Source: an uncultured Verrucomicrobiota bacterium
GTDB taxonomy: Bacteria > Verrucomicrobiota > Verrucomicrobiia > Opitutales > Seribacteraceae
NCBI GenBank assembly: GCA_902618175.1
Contig: CACMZN010000019.1
Location: 1-38,299 of the forward strand
Length of the DNA stretch: 38,299 nucleotides
Direction of reading: 5' to 3'
Position numbers and translations under genes: made by a program. The notes under the pieces are model-generated. The model did not search any database. It had not been told where the DNA came from and was given only the letters and a program-made list of their open reading frames with translations. Below are positions 1-9,701 of this stretch, one piece after another. How positions within the stretch are numbered: position 1 is the stretch's first letter; every line of letters begins with the position of its first letter.

Positions 1-156
1 ATTTCATTATAAAATTTCATCTAATTTTTCATCCGAAAGAAGAATTTTTCTCTTTTGATTTTTATAAAGCTGACGCTATTTATCAAAAAAAACATTTCAC
101 ACGGTGCAAACATTTTTGGTTGCCAAGTTGAAATTAGTAAAAAAAAGTCGGATTTT

Positions 157-726
157 ATGAATCAAATTGAAAAGGAGGTCACTTCAATCTTTGAAGAAAC
201 CAACGCATTGCTAAAAGGGCATTTTATATTACGCTCTGGTTTGCGAAGCGGTCGTTTTTTTCAGTGTGCTCAAGTTTGTCAGCATATGGATAAGGTTTCG
301 AGATTGGCTGAGCTTTTACTCTTGAAAGTTTCATTCGAAAACTTCAACACGGTGGTCTCTCCTGCCATGGGAGGATTGGTGATTGGTCAAGAAGTGGCAA
401 GACAAGCACATGCTCGTTTCATCTTTCTTGAGAAAATTGATGACCGTCTTGCCTTAAGAAGAAATTTTTCTTTGAATTCGAGTGATCGTGTTCTTCTTGT
501 TGAAGATGTCGTTACCAAAGGGGGACGGGTCATGGAAGCAATTGAAATAATCACAAACCATGAATGCATTCTTGCCGGCGTAACAAGCCTTGTTGACCGA
601 AGCACGGAAGAACTTGATTTCGGATTCCCATTTGAGCCTCTGCTCAAGATGCAATTTCCTACCTATTCCATTGAGCAACTACCCAAAGAACTGGCGAGTA
701 TACCAGCTGTGAAACCAGGTAGTTGA
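157..726 (+). CDS. pyrE: Orotate phosphoribosyltransferase
   Basis: Catalyses orotate plus PRPP to OMP in cytosolic pyrimidine synthesis. The PRPP-binding loop VLLVEDVVTKGG is present at about residues 110-121, and the C-terminus (LLKMQFPTYSIEQLPKEL.. AVKPGS) is typical of this family. The frame is open from base 55, but the extra 34 residues are low-complexity and Lys/Ile-rich. The ATG at 157 gives a 189-residue protein, the usual size, so I start there. No clear ribosome-binding site precedes it. The gene converges on htrA with only 28 bp between stops, and no strong terminator is visible there. The upstream gene lies outside the window. Confidence 0.9.
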   Translation: MNQIEKEVTSIFEETNALLKGHFILRSGLRSGRFFQCAQVCQHMDKVSRLAELLLLKVSFENFNTVVSPAMGGLVIGQEVARQAHARFIFLEKIDDRLALRRNFSLNSSDRVLLVEDVVTKGGRVMEAIEIITNHECILAGVTSLVDRSTEELDFGFPFEPLLKMQFPTYSIEQLPKELASIPAVKPGS

Positions 727-754
727 AACCATCAAGATAAAACTTTGAAAGCAG

Positions 755-2161
755 TTAAGGTACACGATAGGCTAAAAATCGGTATTTACCTCTATACCAT
801 ACGTAAATGCGGTTGATACCTTTCTTCAAACGGGCACTTACTTCAGAAACAGTATCTACTTGGAAGCCATTGATTTCAACGATTACAACCCCCTTCTTGA
901 AAGTCTCTGCGTTGCCGGATGATTCAGACACGACCACTCCTCTCACTTGTGAAGCAATCTCAAGTGATTGACGGATTTGCGGACTCAAGGGTTCCAATTT
1001 GACCCCTGGAATAGGAGTGGATTCCGATTGTCCGAATAACTCCAAGGTGACGTAAAGAATTTGTTTTTTCATATTCCTCATGATTTCTATGGGAATTCTA
1101 GTTCCAGGGGAGGTTTGAGAAATTGCTAATCTTAATTTGTTCATGGAATCGACTTTTTCATCACCAACGGAAAGGATGAGGTCGCCACCTTCGAAACCTG
1201 CCTTTTCTGCAGCACTGTTAGGAATGACTCCTTCAACAAGCACACCAATGTTGGAAGTAGAGTTTGGATTAAGTTGAACTCCAAGAAAACCTCTCCGTAA
1301 TTCACCTCCTCTTACAAAATCAACTAGTACCTTCCTGACTATATTTACAGGAATTGCCAAACCAATGCCAACGCTGCCTCCGGTTTGTGAAATGATTGCT
1401 GTGTTAATTCCGATAAGCCTACCTTTGGCATCGAGCAAAGCTCCTCCGGAATTGCCACGGTTTATTGACGCATCTGTCTGTATGAAATTTTCGTAAGAGC
1501 CCTGATCACCCAAAACCTGGAGTTCCGAACGGCCGATTGCTGAAACAATCCCCATTGTGACAGTCTTACCAATTCCTAAAGGATTTCCTGCAGCAAAGAC
1601 GATATCCCCAACTTTAAGAAAGTCACTGTTGGCAAGAACAACATGTGGCAAAGAATTTGCTGAATCAATCTTGAGAACCGCTACGTCGGTTGATCGATCA
1701 TAACCAACTATCTTCGCCTTAAATTCTTTTTTTTCTGAAAGTTGAACAATCACTTCTTCAACTGGTTGGCCAGTTCTTGGATCAGTGATCACATGAGCAT
1801 TTGTCACAACATAACCTTCAGGTGAAACAATTACACCAGAACCAATACCTGACGGAACCATTTCCTCTTTGACTCTGGGTTCATTCAAGCGGGGTAGACC
1901 ATAATATCGACGAAGAAAATCTTCCAATGGATTCCCAACTCCTGGGTAAAGAGTTCTGACTACTTGTTGAGTTGTAACCGAAACAACTGCAGGAGTTGAT
2001 TTTTCTAAAAAAGGCGAGTAGCTTTGAAGAGGAGAGTTTTTTTCTCTATCCAAATCTGTTTCATCTGTTTTGAGTGTGAATTCATCGGCAAATCCGATTT
2101 TTGCATTCGAAAGAAAAAGTATTAAGAGCAAAAAAGTCCTTAGTGGAGCAGAAATCATCAT
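755..2161 (-). CDS. Periplasmic serine protease, HtrA/DegQ (Do) family
   Basis: Envelope quality-control protease/chaperone of 468 residues. A signal peptide (about residues 1-25) is followed by a trypsin-like domain with the catalytic triad in order: His123 (TNAHVI), Asp159 (STDVAVLKI) and Ser238 (RGNSGGALLD). A first PDZ domain (about 280-370) has a carboxylate-binding loop near RRGFLGVQL, and a shorter, divergent second PDZ fills the C-terminus. All catalytic residues are intact. It is the last gene of the minus-strand envelope block, 61 bp after prs, and lies downstream of bamA and skp, whose products it would help survey. DegP and DegQ cannot be separated from sequence alone. Confidence 0.93.
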   Translation of the reverse strand: MMISAPLRTFLLLILFLSNAKIGFADEFTLKTDETDLDREKNSPLQSYSPFLEKSTPAVVSVTTQQVVRTLYPGVGNPLEDFLRRYYGLPRLNEPRVKEEMVPSGIGSGVIVSPEGYVVTNAHVITDPRTGQPVEEVIVQLSEKKEFKAKIVGYDRSTDVAVLKIDSANSLPHVVLANSDFLKVGDIVFAAGNPLGIGKTVTMGIVSAIGRSELQVLGDQGSYENFIQTDASINRGNSGGALLDAKGRLIGINTAIISQTGGSVGIGLAIPVNIVRKVLVDFVRGGELRRGFLGVQLNPNSTSNIGVLVEGVIPNSAAEKAGFEGGDLILSVGDEKVDSMNKLRLAISQTSPGTRIPIEIMRNMKKQILYVTLELFGQSESTPIPGVKLEPLSPQIRQSLEIASQVRGVVVSESSGNAETFKKGVVIVEINGFQVDTVSEVSARLKKGINRIYVWYRGKYRFLAYRVP

Positions 2162-2222
2162 GATACCAAAAGCGTTTGAAAATCACTGCTTTGTCTAAAT
2201 TTCACTCCTGAGTTGGTCTAAC

Positions 2223-3173
2223 TTAAAAGCCTTTTATTTGAAACAAAGTTGAAATACTACTGTCCGTGTGAGTACGCTTTATCGCCTCTCCCAAAAGATT
2301 TGCTACACTTAACTGCCTGATGGGAAGATCATGATTCTCCATAGCTACTGAGTTGGTTGTAATTAACTCATCAAGCATTCCTTGCCTGAGACGCTCCCTG
2401 CCCGTGTCATTAAGAACACAGTGACTAACAATAGCACTCACTTTACTTGCCCCCCTTTCCTTAAGCAAAGATGCCGCCGCAGTTAAGGTGCCGGCAGTTT
2501 CAGTCATGTCGTCCACCAGAAGAATTTCCCTATCTTGAACTTCCCCTACTAAGTTCATAGCTTCTACTGTTGTCGCACATGTTCTCCGCTTCGCAACAAA
2601 ACCCAACGGACAGCCCAGAACTTCAGCATAAGCATTTGCCATCTTCATCCCTCCTACGTCAGGCGAGAAAATGGTCATATTCTCTGTATTTCTTGTACTT
2701 AAGTCTTTAAAGAAAACTGGAGACGCATAAAGATGGTCTACAGGAATATCAAAAAAGCCTTGTATTTGCTGAGCATGCAAATCCATCGTTAATACTCGAT
2801 TAACGCCTGCCGCAACCAACAAATTGGCTACTAATTTTGAAGTGATCGGAACCCTTGGCTGATCTTTGCGATCTTGTCGAGCATATCCAAAGAAAGGAAG
2901 AACCGCAGTTACACGAGCAGCTGAGGCTCTCTTTGCAGCATCAATCATAATAAGGAGTTCCATGACATTATGATTTGCAGGTGAAGAAGTGGACTGGATT
3001 AGAAAAACATCAGTTCCTCTGATATTTTCGTTAAAACGCACAAAACTTTCATTGTCCGGAAAGGAAGTAACCAGGGCATCGCCCAATGAAACACCTAAAT
3101 AATCGGAAATTTCTTGAGCAAGGGGTTTATTTGAATTCCCACTGAAGATCTTCAGATGCGAGCCGTTTTGCAT
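2223..3173 (-). CDS. prs: Ribose-phosphate pyrophosphokinase (PRPP synthetase)
   Basis: Makes PRPP from ribose 5-phosphate and ATP for nucleotide, His and Trp synthesis. The length of 316 residues matches class I enzymes. Landmarks: FPDNESFV (about 38-45), the ATP-site stretch FGYARQDRK (95-103), His133 in TMDLHAQQIQGFF, the flexible loop AKRR (194-197), and the PRPP-binding loop LLVDDMTETAGTL (218-230), where the more common DMIDTAGT reads DMTETAGT. It starts 9 bp after lpxD and lacks an obvious SD, so translation may depend on coupling. In many bacteria prs lies near rplY and pth. Here it is in the same apparent operon but several genes downstream of them. Confidence 0.95.
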   Translation of the reverse strand: MQNGSHLKIFSGNSNKPLAQEISDYLGVSLGDALVTSFPDNESFVRFNENIRGTDVFLIQSTSSPANHNVMELLIMIDAAKRASAARVTAVLPFFGYARQDRKDQPRVPITSKLVANLLVAAGVNRVLTMDLHAQQIQGFFDIPVDHLYASPVFFKDLSTRNTENMTIFSPDVGGMKMANAYAEVLGCPLGFVAKRRTCATTVEAMNLVGEVQDREILLVDDMTETAGTLTAAASLLKERGASKVSAIVSHCVLNDTGRERLRQGMLDELITTNSVAMENHDLPIRQLSVANLLGEAIKRTHTDSSISTLFQIKGF

Positions 3174-3182
3174 ATATGTAAT

Positions 3183-4214
3183 CTACATTCTTTCCTCAAT
3201 ATGAGAAAACCTATCAAATAATTCAGGAAGTTTCCTTTGTAAAATTGAAATTCTGTGCGCCAACTGAACCGGAATAGCTGGATTTCCTTTTAAGTACGCA
3301 CCTGGTTCAACGTTTTTTGTTATTCCTGCCTGTCCTGCTATTTTAGAATTCTTGCCCACTCTTATATGTCCGGAAAAGCCAGCTTGTCCTCCAACAACGA
3401 CATTGTCTTCCATGGTTACGCTACCCGAAATCCCCACTTGAGCTACAATCAGACATCCTTTGCCAATTTTCACATTATGGCCAATTTGCACCAGATTATC
3501 AATTTTTGTCATCTCCCCTATTCTAGTCTCTTCAAATCTTGCTCTATCCACACAAGCATTCGCTCCAATTTCGACGTCATTTTCAATAACAACCTTTCCC
3601 AGATGAGGAATCTTATTATGAGCCTCTCCCACTTGGTTAAACCCAAATCCTTCTGAACCGATCACCGCACCTGCGTTAAGAACGACTCCATCCATTAATT
3701 CACAAAAAGCAAGAATCTTGACTCCAGGATACACTCTGCATCTTTTCCCAATTTTAACGTTTTTTCCGATGTGACAATGAGATTCAATGATAGATTCTGC
3801 GCCAATCTCGACATTTTCATCAACAAAACTAAATGGACCAACCGAAACAGAGGGTGGAATCTTGGCAGTCTCATCAACGAATGCTCTAGGATGGACTCCA
3901 TCATTCAATGAAGCTTTGTGTTTTTTTTCTATTAATTTACAGATTTCGGTTATTCCAACGGACGGATCATGCATGTAAATGAAAAGTTGATCATTATGTG
4001 GCAATCCGGTATAATTTTCCGGTAAAAATATAACGGATGCTTTCGAATCTTTTACTTGCAATCGGTATTTAAGGTTCCCCAAAAAAGATAAATCACCAGG
4101 TTTTGAAGCATCCAGCGAAGCAATCCCTCTAATTTCTGTAAAGCATGTTGTTCCCTCTCTTCGAGAATCGGGAAATAACTTTAAAATTTCCGACAAACTT
4201 ATCGCTTGAATCAT
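3183..4214 (-). CDS. lpxD: UDP-3-O-acylglucosamine N-acyltransferase
   Basis: Third step of lipid A synthesis: transfers a 3-hydroxyacyl chain from acyl-ACP to UDP-3-O-acylglucosamine. The 343-residue protein has an N-terminal uridine-binding domain (about 1-105) and a left-handed beta-helix of hexapeptide repeats (about 110-310). It carries the conserved EGFGF (188-192) and the catalytic His246 in VQIGHNVKIGKGC. The C-terminus is helical (SILQRKLPELFDRF). It follows ompH/skp by 46 bp, the classical bamA-skp-lpxD order. It shows that the cell makes LPS and so has an outer membrane. Confidence 0.95.
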   Translation of the reverse strand: MIQAISLSEILKLFPDSRREGTTCFTEIRGIASLDASKPGDLSFLGNLKYRLQVKDSKASVIFLPENYTGLPHNDQLFIYMHDPSVGITEICKLIEKKHKASLNDGVHPRAFVDETAKIPPSVSVGPFSFVDENVEIGAESIIESHCHIGKNVKIGKRCRVYPGVKILAFCELMDGVVLNAGAVIGSEGFGFNQVGEAHNKIPHLGKVVIENDVEIGANACVDRARFEETRIGEMTKIDNLVQIGHNVKIGKGCLIVAQVGISGSVTMEDNVVVGGQAGFSGHIRVGKNSKIAGQAGITKNVEPGAYLKGNPAIPVQLAHRISILQRKLPELFDRFSHIEERM

Positions 4215-4260
4215 TTATATCCGGCTATTCGACAAACCTAATCCTCAAGAAATCAGATAA

Positions 4261-4794
4261 TCACAATGATGCATTTACCGTAGCGATGACTTCCTTGGTC
4301 ACATCAAAATCACCATCGGCATAAAAAACTGCAAGCTGAGTTTCCGAAGAATTCAAAATCATATCAAGACCTTTTGCAGCAGCAACTTTCCCTATGGCTG
4401 ACCGGATGTCTTCCAAGTGTTCCATCAACAAATTTCTCTGTCTTTGACCAATCGTTGCCTTAGCTCTTTTGTCGTATGCAATCATGTCCTCTTGTTTCTC
4501 CTTGGCTTTTTTAACCATCTCTTGGTATTTGGACTTCAGAGCGGAGCTCTCAATGTTTGGATTTTTCAATTTTTCCTCCAATAACTTGAGCTCATCAACG
4601 ATTTTTTTTAATTCGTCTCTAAAAATCTCAAGTTCTTCCTGTGCTATCTTTTTGGATTTTTCCAACCTTTCGCGAGCGTCCTTGACTTTTTTATACTCGT
4701 CAAAAACTTCCTGAACGTCGACAACCGCAACTTTTTGTGCAACTGCCATCGGCGAAATGAGTAAGGTAAGCGAAACCATAATTCGTTGGATCAT
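4261..4794 (-). CDS. Periplasmic chaperone Skp/OmpH family
   Basis: Binds unfolded outer-membrane proteins in the periplasm and delivers them to the BAM complex. The 177-residue protein has a signal peptide (about 1-19, cleavage after MAVAQ), then the family's start strand KVAVVDVQEVFDEY. A long charged coiled coil (about 35-115, rich in K, E and L) follows, then a C-terminal body ending in strand-like DGDFDVTKEVIATVNASL. Length and architecture match Skp. It sits 31 bp downstream of bamA and 46 bp upstream of lpxD, the usual neighbourhood. Sequence conservation in this family is low, so the call rests on architecture and context. Confidence 0.9.
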   Translation of the reverse strand: MIQRIMVSLTLLISPMAVAQKVAVVDVQEVFDEYKKVKDARERLEKSKKIAQEELEIFRDELKKIVDELKLLEEKLKNPNIESSALKSKYQEMVKKAKEKQEDMIAYDKRAKATIGQRQRNLLMEHLEDIRSAIGKVAAAKGLDMILNSSETQLAVFYADGDFDVTKEVIATVNASL

Positions 4795-4825
4795 TTTTAG
4801 AATAATTTAGAATATTGAGAGTGGA

Positions 4826-7183
4826 TTAAAATCTTGAGCCACCCGAGAAGTGAAATTGAGTAGAGGACCCGGTGTCAGACGGATCACTTATCGGAAAACC
4901 TAAATCGAGTCGAAGAGGCATTCCCATAACCATTACAGAGGCACCCAAGCCCCAATTATCGTGCCAATCTTCAAACATATCTCCGGGAGTGAACTTAAAG
5001 TCACCAGATCTAAGGAACCCGCCATCGTAGAAAAATGCAATTCTCAGTGGGTCTGCTAATTTGAAGGTATACTCTAATCCAAGATAAGAATAGGAATTTC
5101 CACCTACGGGTTCGTCGCCGATTCGTGGCCCGGCTTCTCGATAATCCCATCCTCTTAAATTATAGGGGCCACCAAGGAAAAACTTGTCGAAAAAAGGAAC
5201 ATCGGCGTCCTTACCATCAAACCTGCCAAGGGTACCGGTTCTTCCAGTGAAAGAGAAAACTTGATCCAAACTTTCGAAAGTACTGTAGAACTGCGCTCCC
5301 TGCAGTTCTAGCCTACCGTATTCGGCATCGCCACCAAAGATTCCCCCTGCAAACTCCTTCCTCAATGAAACAATGCTTCCCTCCGAGGGAAACAAAATGC
5401 TGTCACGAGTATCACGACTCAAGGTAAATCCCAGTTTCGATATTCCCAAGTCCTCTTCCTTTATGAATGCGGGAGCACTGGCAATAACGTCATCAATCAA
5501 AACATCCTCGAACCGATAAAAGACTCGACCCTCTACCAATTCGAAAATTCGTTTTCTGAAATAAACTTCGAAACCAACGCGCATTTCATCATAAAAAGAA
5601 CTGAAGTAATCTGACTTTTCACGAAAAAGTTCAATCCCCGCGGCTATTCTTCTATTCAAAAACCATGGTTCCTCCAAGGCAAGACGCGCTTCATTGCTTC
5701 GCGAACCAAGCTTTAGACGCAAACGGAATTTCTGTCCATCTCCTTGAAGTCGGTGCGGACTTCTCCACCTGAATAGATCAAAGTTACCTTGCCTGAACTC
5801 AGCAAACATCATTGCTCTTTCTAAGGTACTAAATCCCATACCAAAAGAAACATGACCTGTTCTACCTTCCTCGACGTCTACTATCAGATTCCTTCTTTTA
5901 TTTTGAAGTTCAGGATCCTTCGAAGCAATTGGTTCGTCATCAAGAGAAACTTTTTCAAAAAATCGAGTGTTCCTTAGTCTTGCTTCACTGGTCTCCATTC
6001 TAACCAAGTCAAATGTTTCACCAGGAGCTAGGGCAAGCTCTCGGATGATTGCAATGGTTTTAGTCTTTTCGTTTCCTCTAACCAATACGCTATTTACGGC
6101 AAATTCACTGTTTTCACTTATATCAAAACGAAGGTCGATTTGTTTTGTTTTCAGATTTGGTGTGCGGGTAGAACGAATCCTTGCGTCCAAAAATCCCTTT
6201 TCGCCATATTTCTTCCGCAAACGATTTCTCTCCTCACTAAGCATAGTAGGGGAATAGGGCATTGCTTGTTTAATCTTGCTTTCCTCTAACAACTCAGAAT
6301 CGCTGAAGATTACGTTTCCCACGACAATCGTTTTGCCGAAAAAGGATCTTCCTCCCTCCTCCAAATTGATTAAAATCTCCAATTTCCCTTCTCCTCGTGG
6401 TACGATCTTAACACCACTTTGAGGGATTTGAACATCAAGAAAACCTTCATTGCGATAAGCTGTCCTCAAATTAATCAAATCTTCTTCCAAAATCGACGGA
6501 CGATAGCGAGAACGCTTTGACCAAAATCGCCAAAATCGCCAAGGTGAAGTTTCCATTTGCTTGAGCAGTTTTTTTCTCGACAGGTTTTCATTTCCAATGA
6601 AGTCAATTTTCGAGATTTTGCGTTTCTCATTTTCAACGATTTTAAAAATCACAGTTGACTTACCCTTCAGTTCACTCTCTTTAACGTCGCTTTCCATCCT
6701 CGAGTTCCAATATCCTTTGTCGAGATAAAGTTCTTCCAATTTTCGAACATCAGATTTGATTTGTGATGCATCCAGCAAATCGCCGACTGATGATGAAATG
6801 GTTTTCTCTAAAGTAGAGTCCGAGAGCATGTCGTTTCCTATGAATTCAATCTCTCCTATGCGTGCCTTACCTGTAACTTTGAAGACTAGCGACACTTCAT
6901 CATCGGAAGATTTTTCTGGGTCCAAAAAAACCTTCACGTCATCCACAGACCCTGTTGCCATAAGGTTCCGAATGGATTTGTCGATTGCAACTTCGTTGTA
7001 GGGAATCCCCGCTTCGACCTGAAGGTTCTGAAGGATAAATGATTTCCCTAAGGTTTGGGGTCCCTGAAGGTCGATTTCGATGGAAGAAATGATTTTGCCT
7101 TCAGGAAGGTTTGCCTGAGACCACAAAAGGGCGATTCCAGAAAAAAGAAAGGACAGGGACCAAACTTTAAGAAAGAATCTCAT
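4826..7183 (-). CDS. bamA: Outer membrane protein assembly factor BamA
   Basis: Central pore of the beta-barrel assembly machine. The 785-residue protein has a signal peptide (about 1-24), five POTRA domains (about 30-410) and a 16-stranded Omp85 barrel ending in Phe (SGGSRF). The conserved barrel loop 6 motif reads LRGW (in GGPYNLRGWDY) where proteobacterial proteins have VRGF. A short internal repeat WRFWRFW lies in POTRA 3, from two tandem copies of an ATCGCCAAA-like unit around 6521-6545. The start is 6 bp after the dnaB stop, without an SD, which suggests translational coupling. It heads the bamA-skp-lpxD sub-block. Confidence 0.95.
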   Translation of the reverse strand: MRFFLKVWSLSFLFSGIALLWSQANLPEGKIISSIEIDLQGPQTLGKSFILQNLQVEAGIPYNEVAIDKSIRNLMATGSVDDVKVFLDPEKSSDDEVSLVFKVTGKARIGEIEFIGNDMLSDSTLEKTISSSVGDLLDASQIKSDVRKLEELYLDKGYWNSRMESDVKESELKGKSTVIFKIVENEKRKISKIDFIGNENLSRKKLLKQMETSPWRFWRFWSKRSRYRPSILEEDLINLRTAYRNEGFLDVQIPQSGVKIVPRGEGKLEILINLEEGGRSFFGKTIVVGNVIFSDSELLEESKIKQAMPYSPTMLSEERNRLRKKYGEKGFLDARIRSTRTPNLKTKQIDLRFDISENSEFAVNSVLVRGNEKTKTIAIIRELALAPGETFDLVRMETSEARLRNTRFFEKVSLDDEPIASKDPELQNKRRNLIVDVEEGRTGHVSFGMGFSTLERAMMFAEFRQGNFDLFRWRSPHRLQGDGQKFRLRLKLGSRSNEARLALEEPWFLNRRIAAGIELFREKSDYFSSFYDEMRVGFEVYFRKRIFELVEGRVFYRFEDVLIDDVIASAPAFIKEEDLGISKLGFTLSRDTRDSILFPSEGSIVSLRKEFAGGIFGGDAEYGRLELQGAQFYSTFESLDQVFSFTGRTGTLGRFDGKDADVPFFDKFFLGGPYNLRGWDYREAGPRIGDEPVGGNSYSYLGLEYTFKLADPLRIAFFYDGGFLRSGDFKFTPGDMFEDWHDNWGLGASVMVMGMPLRLDLGFPISDPSDTGSSTQFHFSGGSRF

Positions 7184-7189
7184 TTAGAA

Positions 7190-8677
7190 CTAATGCAATC
7201 TGGTTTGACCCTGCATACTCTCAAACTTTGTATATTTCCTTCGAAATGCAAGATTCACTCTACCGGTAGGCCCATTCCGCTGCTTAGCCAAAAACAATTG
7301 AATAGGCTCGTAATCTTCCTCTTGAGGTTCGCCCTCAACTTCTTGATCCATTTCTCTGATGTCTTCACCCTTTCGATGCTTGCCCAACAGCATCACAATA
7401 TCTGCATCTTGCTCAATCGATCCGGACTCTCGCAGATCGGACAAGCGTGGATTCCTTCTCTCTTTTTCAGAATCTCTGTTCAACTGGCTTAAGACGACGA
7501 CCGGTACATCCAACTCCTTGGCCATTGCCTTCATACCGCGCGAAATATCGGAAATCTGGTTTTCTCTTGATTGTGCTCTGGAGTCACCGGTAATCAATTG
7601 GAGATAGTCAACAACCACAAGATGAAGCTTATTTCTCATCTTCAATCTCCTGGCCTTGGCTCGAATTTGATTGATGCTCAATCCGCTTGTGTCATCAACC
7701 CAAAGAGAGGCTTTCTGAAATTCTCTGCTGATTGCATGTAATTTTTCAGCGCTTTTCTTTGGTACGAACCCACGACGCAAATCGTTCATGTTCACCCGTG
7801 CCCGACCACAAATCAGTCTCATGGCCAAGGAGGTCGCACTCATTTCCAAACTGAAAACCAAAATGTTTTTAGGACAATTCAGGTACTTGGGAGAAAAGGC
7901 AATGTTTTCAACTATATTCATTGCCAAACTGGTTTTACCTACAGATGGGCGGGCAGCCAATACAATCATCTCTCCCGGCTTGAAACCATTGGTCAAAGTA
8001 TCCAAATCGCTGTATCCAGTAAGCAAACCATCCATCTCTTCTCTGGAAAGCATTTTCTGGATCTGTTCCATCGCATGGGTAATTGGTTCGCGAAATGGTA
8101 TTGAAGTTCTTACTTTTTGTTCATCGCCCAATGAGCAAACTCTTTGCTCCATGCCAGCTAAGAAATCATCCACGCTGCCTTGCAGTTGATTAGCCCCATC
8201 GATGATCTCAAATGCGACGTATATGCACTTTCTAAGCAAGGCCTTTTGCTTTACGATATCAAGCCAGTAAGTGGCATGTGCTGTCGTATCAATTCTGGAA
8301 GTCAACTGAATTAAGGCTTCTTGCCCACCTATGCTTTCAAGATGTCCCAAGGTTGAAAGCTTTTCAGCCAAGACAATTTCATCGGCTTCCAAATTATCCC
8401 CATGCAATCCCAAAAGGGCTTCGAAAATCAACTGGTGCTTGTGATGATAAAAATGATCAGATCCAATCGACTGCTCTAAACAACGGCCCAAAATCTCTCC
8501 GGACGTATCTAGAATACAGGCCGCAAGAAGACCTTGTTCCGCATCTTGATTACTAGGCAACGGCCTGCCTTCTACAAGATCGCTTGGAGTGCCTTTGAGA
8601 GAGGAAAATTGACCTGCTTTTAAGGAGCCTGTTGAAGAAAGATTGTTATCCTTGGCAAGAGAAGATGAAACAGGCAT
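7190..8677 (-). CDS. dnaB: Replicative DNA helicase DnaB
   Basis: Hexameric 5'-3' helicase at the replication fork. The 495-residue protein has an N-terminal primase-interacting domain (about 35-185; PSNQDAEQGLLAACI is the family opening). The RecA-like domain has Walker A ARPSVGKTS (242-250), the downstream NILVFSLEMS and VVVDYLQL segments, and the DLRESGSIEQDADIVMLL stretch. The N-terminal 35 residues are Ser-rich and probably disordered. An upstream GAGGAG lies 11 bp before the ATG, one of the few clear ribosome-binding sites in this window. It is preceded by rplI (26 bp), the widespread rpsF-ssb-rplI-dnaB order. No intein is present. Confidence 0.95.
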   Translation of the reverse strand: MPVSSSLAKDNNLSSTGSLKAGQFSSLKGTPSDLVEGRPLPSNQDAEQGLLAACILDTSGEILGRCLEQSIGSDHFYHHKHQLIFEALLGLHGDNLEADEIVLAEKLSTLGHLESIGGQEALIQLTSRIDTTAHATYWLDIVKQKALLRKCIYVAFEIIDGANQLQGSVDDFLAGMEQRVCSLGDEQKVRTSIPFREPITHAMEQIQKMLSREEMDGLLTGYSDLDTLTNGFKPGEMIVLAARPSVGKTSLAMNIVENIAFSPKYLNCPKNILVFSLEMSATSLAMRLICGRARVNMNDLRRGFVPKKSAEKLHAISREFQKASLWVDDTSGLSINQIRAKARRLKMRNKLHLVVVDYLQLITGDSRAQSRENQISDISRGMKAMAKELDVPVVVLSQLNRDSEKERRNPRLSDLRESGSIEQDADIVMLLGKHRKGEDIREMDQEVEGEPQEEDYEPIQLFLAKQRNGPTGRVNLAFRRKYTKFESMQGQTRLH

Positions 8678-8703
8678 GCAGTAAGTATCTCCTCAGGAAT
8701 TTT

Positions 8704-9177
8704 TCAATTGATCTCCTCAATCGGATTCTCGGAGACCACCTCCACGGAAACTTCAACCTCTATTTCCTTGTGGAGCCTAATCAATACTTTGGTAAGGCCG
8801 AGTACCTTTATGGGAGAAAATTTCACCAAATGCTTCTTTTCCAACTTGAATCCTTTTTCTTGAAACTTTTCAACTATCTGGGTAGCCGTTACCGAACCAA
8901 ATAATTTTCCCCCAGTACCAGTTTTCACAGCAACTGCGATGGATGTTTCACCAAGTTTACTAGCCATTGACTGAGCATCTTGCAATTCCTCAGTTTCTCT
9001 TGCAACCCTAGCTAACTTTAGGGAATCAAGTCTCTTTTTATTGGCATAATTCAAAGGCAAGGCTTTATTACGAGGGATCAAGTAATTACGAGCGTATCCA
9101 GGGCGAACTTTCACTACATCACCTTCTGAGCCAAGTTTTTCAACGTGTTTTATAAGTAAAATTTCCTTTTGTTGCAT
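8704..9177 (-). CDS. rplI: 50S ribosomal protein L9
   Basis: Binds 23S rRNA near the L1 stalk. The N-terminal domain is textbook L9 (EILLIKHVEKLGSEGDVVKVRPGYARNYLIP), followed by the long central helix (about 40-75, KKRLDSLKLARVARETEEL) and a C-terminal domain. The frame stays open up to 9216, but 13 extra residues would overlap ssb and do not resemble L9. I start at the ATG at 9177 (MQQKEILL), 19 bp after the ssb stop, giving 157 residues. It is the fifth gene of the minus-strand operon. No SD is evident. Confidence 0.94.
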   Translation of the reverse strand: MQQKEILLIKHVEKLGSEGDVVKVRPGYARNYLIPRNKALPLNYANKKRLDSLKLARVARETEELQDAQSMASKLGETSIAVAVKTGTGGKLFGSVTATQIVEKFQEKGFKLEKKHLVKFSPIKVLGLTKVLIRLHKEIEVEVSVEVVSENPIEEIN

Positions 9178-9196
9178 AGCATTTTGGGTATTGAGG

Positions 9197-9670
9197 TTAA
9201 AAAGGCACGTCTTCATCTAAATCAGGATCGCTGTGAGAATCAGACGATGAAGTATTGGAGCTTGGAGACGAAATCTCTGCCGAAGCACCTTCTTCTGTTT
9301 TTTTGTTATAAGCTTGTGGTGGGACGGTGGAGCCATCCTGTTTTGAATCAACGAATTCAAAATTATCGAGGACTACCTTCAGCGCACTTCTTTTTTCACC
9401 GACCTTTGACTCCCACTGATCAAGCTTGAGTCGACCCTCTACGAAAATCGATCTCCCTTTGGAAAAAAAACGCCCGACGGCTTCTGCTCTAGGACCAAAA
9501 CACTCAATGTCTACAAATGTGGTCTCTTCTTTGCGATTTCCCTCGGAATCCTTGTAATTGCGGTTCAATGCAATTCCAAAATTACATACTGGACGACCAT
9601 TGGACATTGTTCGAAGGTCAGGATCTCGAGTCAGATTTCCTATCAGTAAAACTCTATTCAAAGATGCCAT
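9197..9670 (-). CDS. ssb: Single-stranded DNA-binding protein
   Basis: Coats single-stranded DNA in replication and repair. The 157-residue protein has an OB-fold (about 3-108), opening with LNRVLLIGNLTRDPDLR and containing FVDIECFGPRAEAVGRFFSKG and FVEGRL. A Ser-rich, acidic, disordered linker follows. The tail DEDVPF is the conserved acidic tip that recruits partner proteins. It lies between rpsF (31 bp upstream) and rplI (19 bp downstream). Confidence 0.96.
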   Translation of the reverse strand: MASLNRVLLIGNLTRDPDLRTMSNGRPVCNFGIALNRNYKDSEGNRKEETTFVDIECFGPRAEAVGRFFSKGRSIFVEGRLKLDQWESKVGEKRSALKVVLDNFEFVDSKQDGSTVPPQAYNKKTEEGASAEISSPSSNTSSSDSHSDPDLDEDVPF

Positions 9671-9701
9671 GATTTAAATCTGAATCCATTTAAGATAGGT
9701 T

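Noticed and set aside
55-156. N-terminal extension of pyrE
   Set aside because: The 34 extra residues are Lys/Ile-rich and unlike PyrE; the ATG at 157 gives the family's normal length.
6521-6545. Short tandem repeat in bamA
   Set aside because: Only two copies of about nine bases in frame within a POTRA domain; not a meaningful repeat array.
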